Of a DNA stretch of 64,000 nt, positions 37,780 through 49,294 are shown in pieces. The notes beneath the pieces are model-generated. The model searched no databases. It had not been told where the DNA came from and saw nothing but the letters and a program-made list of their open reading frames with translations. Both the position numbers and the translations under genes were made by a program. Source of the DNA: Pararhodobacter marinus (GTDB lineage: Bacteria > Pseudomonadota > Alphaproteobacteria > Rhodobacterales > Rhodobacteraceae); assembly GCF_003122215.1 (NCBI RefSeq), contig NZ_QEYD01000007.1, positions 62,001 through 126,000 on the forward strand. The letters are read 5' to 3'. Within the stretch, counting starts at the first letter, position 1, and every line of letters starts with the position of its first letter.

Positions 37780-39960
37780 ATGACCACTTCGGATTTCCTT
37801 CACGGCCCGTTCCCCGACCCGATCGACCCACCCGAGGGATTCGATCCCGAAGGCCCGTCGCGCTTCTTCAACCGCGAATTGTCCTGGATCGCCTTCAACT
37901 GGCGGGTGCTGGAAGAGGCGTCGAACCCCAAGGTTCCGCTGCTTGAACGGGTGCGGTTCCTGTCGATCTCGGCCACCAATCTGGACGAGTTCTATACCGT
38001 CCGCGTCGCGGGCCTGCGCGAATTGCACCGGGCGGGGAACACCAATCCCTCGACCGATGGCAAGACGCCGTACGAACAGCTGACCCAGATCAATGATCAG
38101 GCCCGGCGCCTGATGCAGACCCAGCAGGAAACCTACCAGGAACTGCGCGGGCTTCTGGAAGCCGAGAACATGTTCATTCTGGAACGCAGCGCCCTGACCG
38201 AGGCGGATCGCGCATTCCTGGACGAATACTTCCTTGCCAATGTCTTTCCGATGCTGTCGCCGCTGGCTATCGACCCGGCGCATCCCTTCCCCTTCATTCC
38301 CAACACGGGCTTCTGTCTGGCGCTGACGATCCGGCGCAAGGCCGACGGGCTGAAACGCAGCGCGCTTCTGCCGGTACCGCAACAGATCGACCGTTTCATT
38401 CGCCTGCCCGCCGAGGGGCTCGCCTTCCGCTTCCTGCCGCTGGAAGAGCTGCTGCTCGATCAGCTCGAATCGCTGTTCCCGGGCTACGAGACGCTCAACC
38501 ATTGCGGTTTCCGCGTGTTGCGCGATTCGGACATGGAGGTCGAGGAAGAGGCCGAGGATCTGGTGCGCGAGTTCGAGGTCGCGCTCAAGCGCCGCCGCCG
38601 GGGCGAGGTGGTGCGCCTGAAGCTGACGGGCGGCGCCGAGCCCTCGGTGCGCGCGCTGATCATGGAAGAGCTCGATGTCGCTGCCGACGAGGTGGTCGAG
38701 GTCGACGGCCTTCTGGGCATGGCCGATATCAAGGAACTGGTCATCGACGAGCGGCGCGACCTGCAATGGGCGCCGTTCAGCCCGCGCATTCCCGAACGCG
38801 TGCAGGATCATAACGGCGACATGTTCGCGGCGATTCGCCAGAAGGACATGCTGCTGCACCATCCCTACGAGACCTTCGACACGGTCGTGCGCTTTCTCAA
38901 GCAGGCCGCGAACGACCCCGACGTGCTGGCGATCAAGCAGACGCTTTACCGGACCTCGCGCGACAGCCCGATCGTCGATGCGCTGTGCGAGGCGGCCGAG
39001 GCGGGCAAATCCGTCACCGCCTTCGTCGAGCTGAAGGCGCGCTTCGACGAGGCGGCGAATATCCGCCAGTCTCGCCGGCTGGAACGCGCGGGCGCGCATG
39101 TCGTCTATGGCTTCATCCAGTACAAGACCCACGCCAAGATCTCGGCGGTGGTCCGGCGCGAGGGCGACAAGCTGGTCACCTATACCCATTGGGGCACCGG
39201 CAACTATCACCCGATCACCGCGCGCATCTACACCGACCTGAGCCTCTTCACCTGCGAGGCACCGCTGGGCCGGGATGCGGCGCGGGTGTTCAACTACCTG
39301 TCGGGCTATGCCCAGCCCGACAAGCTGGAGAACCTGGCGATTTCGCCGATCTCGCTGAAAGACCGGCTGATCGAGATGATCGCGCGCGAGGCCGATCACG
39401 CCCGCGCGGGCCGTCCCGCGCAGATCTGGGCGAAGATGAACTCGATCGTCGATTCCGACGTGATCGACGCGCTTTATGCCGCCGGTCAGGCGGGGGTGAA
39501 GATCAGCCTGATCGTGCGCGGGATCTGCGGTCTGCGGCCCGGGATCCGCGGCTTTTCGGAGAATATCCGGGTGAAATCCATCGTCGGGCGCTTCCTTGAA
39601 CATTCGCGCATCGTCTGTTTCGGCTCGGGGAACGGGCTGCCCTCGGAGCCCGTGCGGGTCTTCATGTCCTCGGCCGACTGGATGGGGCGCAACCTGATGC
39701 GCCGCGTCGAGACGCTGGTCGAGATCAAGAACCCCACGGTCCGCGCCCAGATCGTGCGCCAGATCATGGCCGCGAATCTGTATGACGAGGCGCAGACATG
39801 GGTTCTGGACGGGATGGGCACCTTTACCCGTGCCAGTTCGGACGATCCCGACAAGCCGATGTTCAGCTGCCACAAGTTCTTCATGGAAAACCCGTCTCTG
39901 TCGGGCCGCGGATCGGCCGGGGCGACGGATGTGCCGGAACTGACCCATACCGACATCTGA
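37780..39960 (+). CDS. ppk: Polyphosphate kinase 1
   Basis: A 726-residue PPK1 with N, head, C1 and C2 domains. FFNRELSWIAFNWRVLEEA at the N-terminus is conserved. The phosphorylated histidine lies in THWGTGNYHPITARIYTD, and the second conserved histidine in FLEHSRIVCFGSG. It makes polyphosphate from ATP reversibly at the membrane. The ppx phosphatase gene is next, so synthesis and breakdown are encoded together. Confidence 0.96.
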   Translation: MTTSDFLHGPFPDPIDPPEGFDPEGPSRFFNRELSWIAFNWRVLEEASNPKVPLLERVRFLSISATNLDEFYTVRVAGLRELHRAGNTNPSTDGKTPYEQLTQINDQARRLMQTQQETYQELRGLLEAENMFILERSALTEADRAFLDEYFLANVFPMLSPLAIDPAHPFPFIPNTGFCLALTIRRKADGLKRSALLPVPQQIDRFIRLPAEGLAFRFLPLEELLLDQLESLFPGYETLNHCGFRVLRDSDMEVEEEAEDLVREFEVALKRRRRGEVVRLKLTGGAEPSVRALIMEELDVAADEVVEVDGLLGMADIKELVIDERRDLQWAPFSPRIPERVQDHNGDMFAAIRQKDMLLHHPYETFDTVVRFLKQAANDPDVLAIKQTLYRTSRDSPIVDALCEAAEAGKSVTAFVELKARFDEAANIRQSRRLERAGAHVVYGFIQYKTHAKISAVVRREGDKLVTYTHWGTGNYHPITARIYTDLSLFTCEAPLGRDAARVFNYLSGYAQPDKLENLAISPISLKDRLIEMIAREADHARAGRPAQIWAKMNSIVDSDVIDALYAAGQAGVKISLIVRGICGLRPGIRGFSENIRVKSIVGRFLEHSRIVCFGSGNGLPSEPVRVFMSSADWMGRNLMRRVETLVEIKNPTVRAQIVRQIMAANLYDEAQTWVLDGMGTFTRASSDDPDKPMFSCHKFFMENPSLSGRGSAGATDVPELTHTDI

Positions 39961-40087
39961 CGACCCTGCCGCCGCGTCCACGGCCATCGAAACGCCACGC
40001 TTGGCGGCGACAAGCCGCCAAGACGTTGACGTTGCACGGGTGCGAAGACTAGATGACACCTGCCCGACGATGATCGAGGAGACGGCC

Positions 40088-41869
40088 ATGCCCGCCGACC
40101 GCGAAACCACGCTTCCCGATGGCAAGGCCGCCTCCGATGCGGCCGCGGCGCCCGGTGATCCCGGAACCGGGCAGCCGTCCAGCCCGGAGATGCCCGCTCC
40201 GGCGGCGGCCCCCACCAAGACCGACACGTCGGACACGACCGGCGTGGCCCCCGAAACGACGCCGGTGCGCGGCTATTTCGGCGGCACGCCGCTGTTCGAC
40301 GACGACCAGATGCGCGCGCTCGACCGGGTGGGCGTGATCGACGTTGGGTCAAACTCGATCCGGATGGTGGTGTTCGACGGCGCCGCGCGCTCGCCCGCCT
40401 ATTTCTTCAACGAGAAGGTGCTGTGCGGTCTGGGCCGCGATCTGGCCCAGACCGGCCGCCTGCATCCCGAGGGCCGGGCGCGGGCCCTGGCTGCGATCAA
40501 GCGCTTCGGCTGCCTGGCGCGTGACATGGACCTGACCAGCCTGACCATGGTCGCCACCGCCGCCGTGCGCGAGGCCGAGGATGGCGCGGCCTTCAAGGCC
40601 GAGGTCGAGGCCGAGACCGGGCTCGAGATGCTGATCGTGCCGGGGACCGAAGAGGCGCGGCTATCGGCGCAGGGCGTGCTTCTGGGCTGGCCCGGCGCGC
40701 GCGGACTGGTCTGCGACATCGGCGGCTCGTCGATGGAACTGGCCGAGGTCGGCGACAACACCGTCGGGCGCCGCGTCAGCTCGTCCCTGGGTCCGTTCCG
40801 GCTGCAGCAGATCACGGGCGGCAAGAAGGGCCTGAAGACCCATATCACCGACACCCTGAAAGACCTGCGCGAACAGGTCGGCAGCGATCACAAGGCGCTC
40901 TATCTGGTGGGCGGGTCATGGCGCGCGCTGGCGCGGCTCGACATGGAGCGGCGCGGCTATCCGCTGACGGTGTTGCACGAATACGAGATGACGCCGAAGT
41001 CGATCCGCAAGACCATCGACTGGCTGGAAACGCAGGACCTGAAGACCCTGCGCAACCGCACCGGCATCTCGCCTGAACGGATCACGCTGGTCCCGCTGGC
41101 GACCGTGGTGCTGCGCCAGATCCTCACCGTGTTCCGCCCGCGCGAGATCTACATTTCCAGCTACGGCATCCGCGAGGGCGTGCTGTTCGAGCAGATGCCC
41201 GATGTCCTGCGCGCCCGCGATCCGCTGATCGAGGCCTGCCGCCATCTGGAAACCACCAGCGCCCGGATGCCCGGCTTCGGGCGGAACCTGTTCGATTTCC
41301 TCATGCCGCTGTTCCGCACCGTCCCGGACGAGCGCAAGCGCCTGATCAAGGCCGCGTGCCTTCTGCATGACGTGAACTGGCGCGCTCATCCCGATTACCG
41401 GGCCGAAAGCTGTTTCGACACCGCCACCCGCGCCAACCTGGGCGGGCTGGATCACAAGGGCCGGGTCTATCTGGGTCTGGCGCTGATGAACCGCTACAAG
41501 TCACCGGGCGCCGACAGCCGGATCACCCCGTTGCTGAAGCTTCTGACCGATGAAGAGATCCGCCACGCGATCATGCTGGGCCGGGCGATGCGTTTCGGCG
41601 CGATGTTCTCGGCGGGCGGCCCGCAGGCGGCGGGCGAGCTGCGTTACTTCCCCAAGAAGAAGGTGCTGGAGCTGATCCTGCAGCCCGAACGCAAGGCGCT
41701 GTTCGGCGAGGTGGCGGCCTCGCGTTTCGCCGCGCTGGCGAAGAATCTGGGGGTGACGACCAGCTACCGGGTCGGGCGCGCTTACAATTCGAGGGTATCG
41801 CCGGGATCGGCGCCGTCTTCGGATCCGTCTTCTTCGGACTCGTCCCCGGGCACGGCGTCCGGCTCCTGA
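40088..41869 (+). CDS. ppx: Exopolyphosphatase, Ppx/GppA family
   Basis: A 593-residue ASKHA enzyme: VGVIDVGSNSIRMVVFDG (phosphate 1), TAAVREAEDG, and DIGGSSMELAEV (phosphate 2), followed by an HD-like helical C-terminal region. It removes terminal phosphate from polyphosphate or pppGpp. GAGGAG sits 7 nt before ATG 40088. Two oddities: about 75 extra residues at the N-terminus rich in A, P, T and D, and a C-terminal tail of about 25 residues rich in Ser, Pro and Gly that is antisense to the end of the next gene. The core family ends near TTSYRVG. Confidence 0.93.
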   Translation: MPADRETTLPDGKAASDAAAAPGDPGTGQPSSPEMPAPAAAPTKTDTSDTTGVAPETTPVRGYFGGTPLFDDDQMRALDRVGVIDVGSNSIRMVVFDGAARSPAYFFNEKVLCGLGRDLAQTGRLHPEGRARALAAIKRFGCLARDMDLTSLTMVATAAVREAEDGAAFKAEVEAETGLEMLIVPGTEEARLSAQGVLLGWPGARGLVCDIGGSSMELAEVGDNTVGRRVSSSLGPFRLQQITGGKKGLKTHITDTLKDLREQVGSDHKALYLVGGSWRALARLDMERRGYPLTVLHEYEMTPKSIRKTIDWLETQDLKTLRNRTGISPERITLVPLATVVLRQILTVFRPREIYISSYGIREGVLFEQMPDVLRARDPLIEACRHLETTSARMPGFGRNLFDFLMPLFRTVPDERKRLIKAACLLHDVNWRAHPDYRAESCFDTATRANLGGLDHKGRVYLGLALMNRYKSPGADSRITPLLKLLTDEEIRHAIMLGRAMRFGAMFSAGGPQAAGELRYFPKKKVLELILQPERKALFGEVAASRFAALAKNLGVTTSYRVGRAYNSRVSPGSAPSSDPSSSDSSPGTASGS

Positions 41870-42111
41870 TCGTCGCGGCGGCGGATCAGAATATCGCCAT
41901 TGGGCAGCCTTTCGGGCGCATGCCAGCCCGACAGGTCGCCCAGCATCTCGGACAGATCCGACAGCCACGGATCGACCGCACCGATCATGTCGTCGAACAG
42001 CCCGCGCAGCCGGTTCGAGGTATCGCCCTCGGCATCCTGCGCGCCCGAGGCCACGGGCAGCGACGCCAGAAGGGCGGCGAGAAGGGCGGGTTTGACGCGA
42101 TGGTTCAGCAT
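41782..42111 (-). CDS. Small secreted protein with LPNGDI(L)IRR motif (Rhodobacterales family)
   Basis: A 109-residue exported protein: signal peptide (KPALLAALLASLPVASGAQ), a helical acidic middle (RLRGLFDDMIGAVDPWLSDLSEMLGDLSG), the conserved HAPERLPNGDILIRRR, and an acidic tail. Homologues in Rhodobacterales are sometimes mislabelled as AAA+ ATPases although no Walker motif exists. Function is unknown. It overlaps the 3' end of ppx by 88 bp on the opposite strand. Confidence 0.7.
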   Translation of the reverse strand: MLNHRVKPALLAALLASLPVASGAQDAEGDTSNRLRGLFDDMIGAVDPWLSDLSEMLGDLSGWHAPERLPNGDILIRRRDDQEPDAVPGDESEEDGSEDGADPGDTLEL

Positions 42112-42240
42112 TCCGGTCCTTTCGGCTTCACGCGGCGGGCGGGTCCTGCGGGCCCGGCCCGTGGGAGCCACAAGGCACAGCATAACCGGACCGGCGCCGC
42201 GTGAAAAATGCCAACCGCGTGAGCGGCAGGCGGGCCCCGA

Positions 42241-42924
42241 TCAGGCCGCGTGGCGCTGCTGCACCTCTTCCCAGGCCTGATTCAGCGCCTTGAGCCGTTC
42301 TTCGGCCAATGTCACCGCCTCGTCCGGGACGCCCCGCGCGCGCAGGGCGTCGGGATGCGCCTCGCGCACCATGCGGCGGAACGCGCGCCGCGCCTCGTCC
42401 AGCGAGGCGTCGGGCGGCAGTTCCAGCAATTCGTAGGGATCGGGCGCGGCACCGGGCACCAGCCGCGCATAGATCGAGCGGTAACACCCCTGCCCCAGCC
42501 CGAAAATACTGGCCACTTCCTGCAGAAAAGCCTCTTCAGCCGGGTGCATGTCGCCATCGGCCAGCGCGACATGGAACAGACCGTCCAGAAGATCGCGCAA
42601 GACCGGGTCGCCCGAGGGGAACAGCGCGGCAATCTTGCGCGCATAGGCGTCGAATCCCGCCACGTCCTGCCGCGCAAGGTTGAACACGCGGGCCGCGTGT
42701 TTCTCATCCTCGGGCGGGATGGTGAAGACCGAGCGGAACATCGTCACCTCGTCGCGGGTGACGGTGCCATCGGCCTTGGCCAGCTTGGCCCCCAGCGCGA
42801 TCACACCAATGGTGAAGGCGATCGTCCGCTCCGGCCGCTGGCGCAGCCGGTCGAACACGACGCTCAGGGGTTCGCCAGAGCGCAGCGCTTCGATTGCATC
42901 GGTGATCCGTGACCAGAGTGACAT
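42241..42924 (-). CDS. TerB-J protein, DjlA-like co-chaperone
   Basis: A 227-residue protein with a TerB domain (about residues 35-150; IAFTIGVIALGAKLAKADGTVTRDEV and the acidic DGDMHPAEEAFL) and a C-terminal J domain (about 160-227; YELLELPPDASLDEARRAFRRMVREAHPD, with HPD intact). This is DjlA without the N-terminal membrane segment of the E. coli protein. It should stimulate DnaK. Single-gene unit. Confidence 0.87.
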   Translation of the reverse strand: MSLWSRITDAIEALRSGEPLSVVFDRLRQRPERTIAFTIGVIALGAKLAKADGTVTRDEVTMFRSVFTIPPEDEKHAARVFNLARQDVAGFDAYARKIAALFPSGDPVLRDLLDGLFHVALADGDMHPAEEAFLQEVASIFGLGQGCYRSIYARLVPGAAPDPYELLELPPDASLDEARRAFRRMVREAHPDALRARGVPDEAVTLAEERLKALNQAWEEVQQRHAA

Positions 42925-42967
42925 GAGCCCAGTTTACGCGCCGCTCGTTAATTTGAACATGCGACAG

Positions 42968-43459
42968 TCACAACAATTTCTGCATCAGCACAAGATCCAG
43001 CCAGCGGCCGAACTTGTAACCGACCTGCGGCATCCGGCCGCGCTCGATATAGCCAAGGGCTGCGTGAAAGGCGATGCCGGCGGCGTTCTCGGCACTGACG
43101 CCCGCGACCATCGCATGCGCGCCGCCCGCTCGGGCATGGGCTTCGAGCGCCGTCATCAGCGCCCGCCCCGCGCCCCGCCCCCAGGCAGGCGGCGCCAGCA
43201 GGATGCTGTGTTCCATCGCATGGGCATAGCCATTGCCGCCCCGGAACTGATCGTAGCTGGCGAAGCCGCAGACACTGCCGTCGATCTCGGCCACCAGCAC
43301 CTCGCGGCCATGGGCGCGGCGGGTGACAACGTAATCGGCGATGTCCGCAGCGCTTTTCAGGACCGAGGAAAAGGTGATCGTCGTGTCGCGGATAACCGGC
43401 GTCCAGATGGACAGGATGGCGGCTTCGTCGGCGGGGGTGGCAGGGCGGATCAGGGGCAT
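42968..43459 (-). CDS. GNAT acetyltransferase, phosphinothricin acetyltransferase-like
   Basis: A 163-residue GNAT protein of the Pat/YncA type. MPLIRPATPADEAAILSIW starts it, and the acetyl-CoA motif is GRGAGRALMTALEAHARAGG, followed by SAENAAGIAFHAALGYIERG. Relatives acetylate phosphinothricin, methionine sulfone or sulfoximine, or other amines. The natural substrate is unknown. The start at 43459 is chosen by homology; the ribosome site is weak. Confidence 0.85.
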   Translation of the reverse strand: MPLIRPATPADEAAILSIWTPVIRDTTITFSSVLKSAADIADYVVTRRAHGREVLVAEIDGSVCGFASYDQFRGGNGYAHAMEHSILLAPPAWGRGAGRALMTALEAHARAGGAHAMVAGVSAENAAGIAFHAALGYIERGRMPQVGYKFGRWLDLVLMQKLL

Positions 43460-43529
43460 GGCTCGGATTCGGGGGGGCGGTGCGCAACCAAGGATTGGCA
43501 GCACCGCCGCCCCGCGGCAAGTGCCCGGA

Positions 43530-44147
43530 TCATTCCAGCACGCGCGGACCGTCGGGCGTGTCGAATTCGGCGCGGATGCCCGGCGCGCCCGTATCGAACC
43601 GCAAGCGCGGATCGTCGATCAGCGGCTCCAGCGCCCGCGCCAGATCCTGCGGTCGCGGATGGCGCAGCACCAGCCCGGTCAGGCGGACACCACGATCGGG
43701 CAGGCGCTCGGACGGGTGCGGCACGCCCTCGCCCCACTCGATCACGGCGGGCGAGATCCCGTCGAAAGGCTGCAACCCGCTGTCGGGAACCGCGAACCGC
43801 CAGGTCAGCGCGTTGCGCTGAAACAGCATCGGCTCGCCACTGCCGAAAGGCGCGATCTTCAGCGCCTCTTCCAGATCGGGGGCCTGGACGATCCAGCTTT
43901 GCGGCCGGGGCGCGCCCGAGAAATCGTCCAGCGCGAACCAGCGGGGACGGCCCGGCGGCGTGCCCTCGGGGTCGATGGCGATCAGCTCGAAATACTCGCC
44001 CGGGCCCAACGACAAAAGGCGGTTATGGGTGCCCATCTGGGCATGCGCCCCGCCGGGTTCGAGCGGCACGCCGAGCGCCCGTTCAACGGCGGCGGCGCCT
44101 TCCTCGAGCGAGGCGGCGGCAAAGGCGAGGTGGTCGAAGATGGCCAT
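43530..44147 (-). CDS. VOC family protein (glyoxalase-like domain)
   Basis: A 205-residue protein with a vicinal-oxygen-chelate fold of the Glyoxalase_3 kind. The start MAIFDHLAFAAASLEEG and the HAQMGTHNRLLSLGPGEYFELIAIDPEG segment provide candidate metal ligands (H6, H40 region, E near 56). No substrate can be assigned. It lies 70 bp upstream of the GNAT gene in the same direction. Confidence 0.82.
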   Translation of the reverse strand: MAIFDHLAFAAASLEEGAAAVERALGVPLEPGGAHAQMGTHNRLLSLGPGEYFELIAIDPEGTPPGRPRWFALDDFSGAPRPQSWIVQAPDLEEALKIAPFGSGEPMLFQRNALTWRFAVPDSGLQPFDGISPAVIEWGEGVPHPSERLPDRGVRLTGLVLRHPRPQDLARALEPLIDDPRLRFDTGAPGIRAEFDTPDGPRVLE

Positions 44148-44313
44148 GAAATTCCGTTTGTTAACCGAGATGTCCAGGGAAACAGCGCGCGGGGCGTGTC
44201 ACTGACGATGCGGCAGAAACTGGCCGCAAATCCGGGCCCGTGCAAGGGGGTCGGCATGGGCCAATCCCCCCGCGCAACAGAAAGGAGCGGCACCCTCCAG
44301 CGCCGCCCCTCTT

Positions 44314-44345
44314 CGGCCCGCAGCCCCTCCTCAGGGGGCGGGCCG
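44314..44345 (-). terminator. GC-rich hairpin after the methylmalonyl-CoA mutase gene
   Basis: CGGCCCGC (44314-44321) pairs with GCGGGCCG (44338-44345), extended by CCCCT/AGGGG around a 4-nt loop with a 2-nt bulge. It begins 8 bp past the mutase stop. There is no T run, so it may be a processing or Rho-assisted end. Confidence 0.45.
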
Positions 44346-44353
44346 GGTAACGC

Positions 44354-46489
44354 TCAGCGCCGCGCCTGACGGATCAGGTCCAGAATGTCGCGCGCGGCGG
44401 CGGGAATGTTGGTGCCGGGTCCGAAGATCGCCTTCACGCCGGCCGCCTTGAGGAACGCGTAATCCTGTTGCGGGATGACGCCGCCGCAGATCACCAGGAT
44501 ATCCCCGGCGCCCTGCTCCTTGAGCGCCTCGATCAGCTTGGGCGCAAGGGTCTTGTGACCCGCCGCCTGCGAGCTGATGCCGATCACATGGACATCGTTG
44601 TCGACGGCGTCCTGCGCGGCTTCCTCGGGCGTCTGGAAGAGCGGGCCCACATCGACATCGAAGCCGATATCGGCAAAGGCGGTGGCGATCACCTTGGCGC
44701 CCCGGTCGTGACCGTCCTGCCCCATCTTGACCACCAGCATCCGCGGGCGGCGGCCTTCTTCCTCGGCGAAGGTCTCGACATCCTTCTGGATCTGCGCGAA
44801 GCTCGCATCGCCCTCGTATGCCGCGCCATAAACGCCCGCGAGGGTCTTCACCTCGGCCCGGTGGCGGCCGAACACTTTCTCCATCGCCATGCTGATCTCT
44901 CCCACGCTGGCGCGCGCGCGCGCCGCCTCGACCGCCGCTTCCAGAAGGTTGCCGCCCTCCTTGGCGCAAGTCTCGAGCGCGGCAAGCGCGGCGGTGCAGG
45001 CGGCGTCGTCCCGGGTCTCGCGGATCTTCTGCAGCCGCGCGACCTGTCCTTCGCGAACCTTGACGTTGTCGATATCGAGAATGTCGATCGGGTCTTCGGT
45101 ATCGCGGCGATATTTGTTGACGCCGACGATCACCTCTTCGCCCCGGTCGATCTGTGCCTGACGGCGGGCGGCGGATTCCTCGATGCGAAGCTTGGGCATC
45201 CCCGAGGCCACGGCCTTGGTCATGCCTCCCATTTCTTCAACTTCTTCGATCAGTTTCCACGCCGCTTCCGCCAGGTCCGCTGTCAGTTTCTCAACATAAT
45301 ACGACCCCGCCAGCGGATCGACGACCTTCGTCACGCCGGTCTCTTCCTGCAAGATGAGCTGCGTGTTGCGGGCGATGCGCGCGCTGAACTCGGTGGGCAG
45401 CGCGATGGCTTCGTCCAGCGCGTTGGTATGCAGCGACTGCGTGCCGCCCAGAGCCGCAGCCAGCGCCTCGTAGGCGGTGCGCACGACGTTGTTGTAAGGG
45501 TCCTGTTCCTGCAACGAGACGCCCGAGGTCTGGCAATGGGTGCGCAGCATCAGGCTGCCGGGTTTCTTTGGCTCGAACTCGGTCATGATGCGGTGCCACA
45601 GCAGCCGCGCGGCGCGCAGCTTGGCGGCTTCCATGAAGAAATTCATGCCGATGGCGAAAAAGAACGACAGCCGGCCCGCGAACCGGTCGACATCCATGCC
45701 GCGCGCGATGGCCGCGCGGACATATTCGCGCCCGTCTGCCAGGGTATAGGCCAGCTCCTGCACGAGGTTCGCGCCGGCTTCCTGCATGTGGTAGCCGGAA
45801 ATCGAGATCGAATTGAATTTCGGCATCTCGTTCGAGGTATATTCGATGATATCCGCGATGATCCGCATCGAAGGCTCGGGCGGATAGACATAGGTGTTGC
45901 GGACCATGAATTCCTTGAGAATGTCGTTCTGGATCGTGCCCGACAAAGCCGCACGCTCGACGCCCTGCTCTTCGCCCGCAACGATGAAATTGGCGAGGAT
46001 CGGGATCACCGCGCCGTTCATCGTCATCGAGACCGACACCTTGTCCAGGGGAATCCCGTCGAACAGGATCTTCATGTCCTCGACGCTGTCGATGGCCACA
46101 CCCGCCTTGCCGACATCGCCCACCACGCGGGGATGGTCGCTGTCATAGCCCCGATGCGTCGCCAGGTCGAAAGCGACCGAGACGCCCTGCTGCCCGGCGG
46201 CCAGCGCCTTGCGGTAGAAGGCGTTCGAGTCCTCGGCTGTCGAGAAGCCGGCATATTGGCGGATCGTCCACGGGCGCCCGGCATACATCGTCGCGCGCGG
46301 CCCGCGGGTGAAGGGCGCAAGACCCGGCATCGAGCCCAGATGCCCGAGCCCGTCGAGATCGGCCTCGGTATAGAGCGGCTTGATGTCGATGCCTTCCAGC
46401 GTGTGCCAGGTCAGATCGTCGGGGCTGCGCCCCTTCAGCTCTTTCGCGGCCAGCTCTTCCCATTCGGCCTTCTTGTCGGTCTCGGACAT
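44354..46489 (-). CDS. scpA: Methylmalonyl-CoA mutase (fused substrate and cobalamin domains)
   Basis: A 711-residue adenosylcobalamin mutase. The TIM-barrel half includes [18 protein letters not shown], and the C-terminal B12 domain has the D-x-H-x-x-G motif in [13 protein letters not shown] with the cobalt-ligating His. It turns methylmalonyl-CoA into succinyl-CoA. GGAGG lies before ATG 46489, which is preferred to the TTG further upstream. Together with pccA and pccB it covers propionyl-CoA assimilation; the epimerase is elsewhere. The symbol varies (scpA, mcmA, bhbA). Confidence 0.95.
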   Translation of the reverse strand: MSETDKKAEWEELAAKELKGRSPDDLTWHTLEGIDIKPLYTEADLDGLGHLGSMPGLAPFTRGPRATMYAGRPWTIRQYAGFSTAEDSNAFYRKALAAGQQGVSVAFDLATHRGYDSDHPRVVGDVGKAGVAIDSVEDMKILFDGIPLDKVSVSMTMNGAVIPILANFIVAGEEQGVERAALSGTIQNDILKEFMVRNTYVYPPEPSMRIIADIIEYTSNEMPKFNSISISGYHMQEAGANLVQELAYTLADGREYVRAAIARGMDVDRFAGRLSFFFAIGMNFFMEAAKLRAARLLWHRIMTEFEPKKPGSLMLRTHCQTSGVSLQEQDPYNNVVRTAYEALAAALGGTQSLHTNALDEAIALPTEFSARIARNTQLILQEETGVTKVVDPLAGSYYVEKLTADLAEAAWKLIEEVEEMGGMTKAVASGMPKLRIEESAARRQAQIDRGEEVIVGVNKYRRDTEDPIDILDIDNVKVREGQVARLQKIRETRDDAACTAALAALETCAKEGGNLLEAAVEAARARASVGEISMAMEKVFGRHRAEVKTLAGVYGAAYEGDASFAQIQKDVETFAEEEGRRPRMLVVKMGQDGHDRGAKVIATAFADIGFDVDVGPLFQTPEEAAQDAVDNDVHVIGISSQAAGHKTLAPKLIEALKEQGAGDILVICGGVIPQQDYAFLKAAGVKAIFGPGTNIPAAARDILDLIRQARR

Positions 46490-46608
46490 GCGGCGTTCCT
46501 CCAATGCGTCAGATCGCGGCGGTTCCGTGCCGCGACGAAATCTGTGTGTTCACGGGTGCAATCCGGCGCGGATTGCCTATATCTGGGACGAATGGAGAGC
46601 CATCGCCC

Positions 46609-47112
46609 ATGAGATTCACGCTGCCCGCCACCTTGCTGACCCTCGGCCTTGCCGCGGCAATGGCCGTGGCCGTCCCCCCGGATTTGCAGGCCCAGGACGT
46701 ATCCGACGTAGTCCCGCTGGAAAGCGCCGAGGCGCCGATGGCGGGCCTGGTGATCCTGGACGCGGCCGATGTCGATCTGGACCAGTTCCTGTGGGAGCAG
46801 CGGATCGTGGCGGTGCTGGCCGACAGTCCCAACGACCCCGCCTTCCAGCGCCAGATGCGCGAGATCGCGGAATTGCCGCAGGATCTGGTGACGCGCGACG
46901 TGATCGTCATCGTCGATACCGACCGCCGGTCCGACAGTCCGCTGCGCCTGCGGCTGAGGCCGCGCGGCTTCATGCTGGCGATCATCGACAAGGATGGCGA
47001 GATCAAGCAGCGCCGCCCGGCTCCCCGCTCGGTGCGCGAGATTTCGGCCAATATCGACCGCTTTCCGCTGCGACGGCAGGAGATGCTGGAGCGGATGCCC
47101 TCGGGACGCTGA
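46609..47112 (+). CDS. DUF4174 domain protein, exported
   Basis: A 167-residue protein with a signal peptide (LPATLLTLGLAAAMAVAVPPDLQAQ) and a thioredoxin-like DUF4174 domain (LDQFLWEQRIVAVLADSPNDPAFQRQM, RGFMLAIIDKDGEIKQRRPAP). There is no CxxC, so it is not a classical thioredoxin. It is on the opposite strand between pccA and the mutase gene, diverging from the latter across 119 bp. Function unknown. Confidence 0.8.
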   Translation: MRFTLPATLLTLGLAAAMAVAVPPDLQAQDVSDVVPLESAEAPMAGLVILDAADVDLDQFLWEQRIVAVLADSPNDPAFQRQMREIAELPQDLVTRDVIVIVDTDRRSDSPLRLRLRPRGFMLAIIDKDGEIKQRRPAPRSVREISANIDRFPLRRQEMLERMPSGR

Positions 47113-47157
47113 CGGCGATACGGGCGGCCGGTGCCTAAGCGCGCGGTGCCAGAGCGC

Positions 47158-47203
47158 CGGGGGCGCTGCCCCCGGACCCCCGGAGTATTTGTGGCAAAGT
47201 GAA
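47158..47203 (+). repeat. Composite intergenic element, copy 2: GC hairpin plus ACCCCCGGAGTATTTG
   Basis: A hairpin of CCGGGGGC and GCCCCCGG around GCT (about 47158-47176) is followed directly by ACCCCCGGAGTATTTGTGGCAAAG. The order and bases match the element at 29216-29284. It lies in the convergent gap between the DUF4174 gene and pccA. Confidence 0.6.
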
Positions 47204-47235
47204 AGGGCCGCGCGCGCATCGGGGTTAACGAAGCC

Positions 47236-49239
<2,004 letters not shown>

Positions 49240-49294
49240 GCTCACTCCCCCTGCCCCGTCGGGGCCTCAGAATTCGTCCGGACGCTCTGGGTCA

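Noticed and set aside
37732-40236. 834-residue minus-strand open frame
   Set aside because: Antisense to ppk, low-complexity composition, no recognisable motifs.
41782-42111. Reading the small secreted protein as an AAA+ ATPase, a label I associate with its relatives
   Set aside because: It has a signal peptide and no Walker A or B motif, so the label would be wrong here.
44281-44345. Strong intrinsic terminator after the mutase gene
   Set aside because: The hairpin is real but has no T run on either strand, so it is listed only as a weak terminator.
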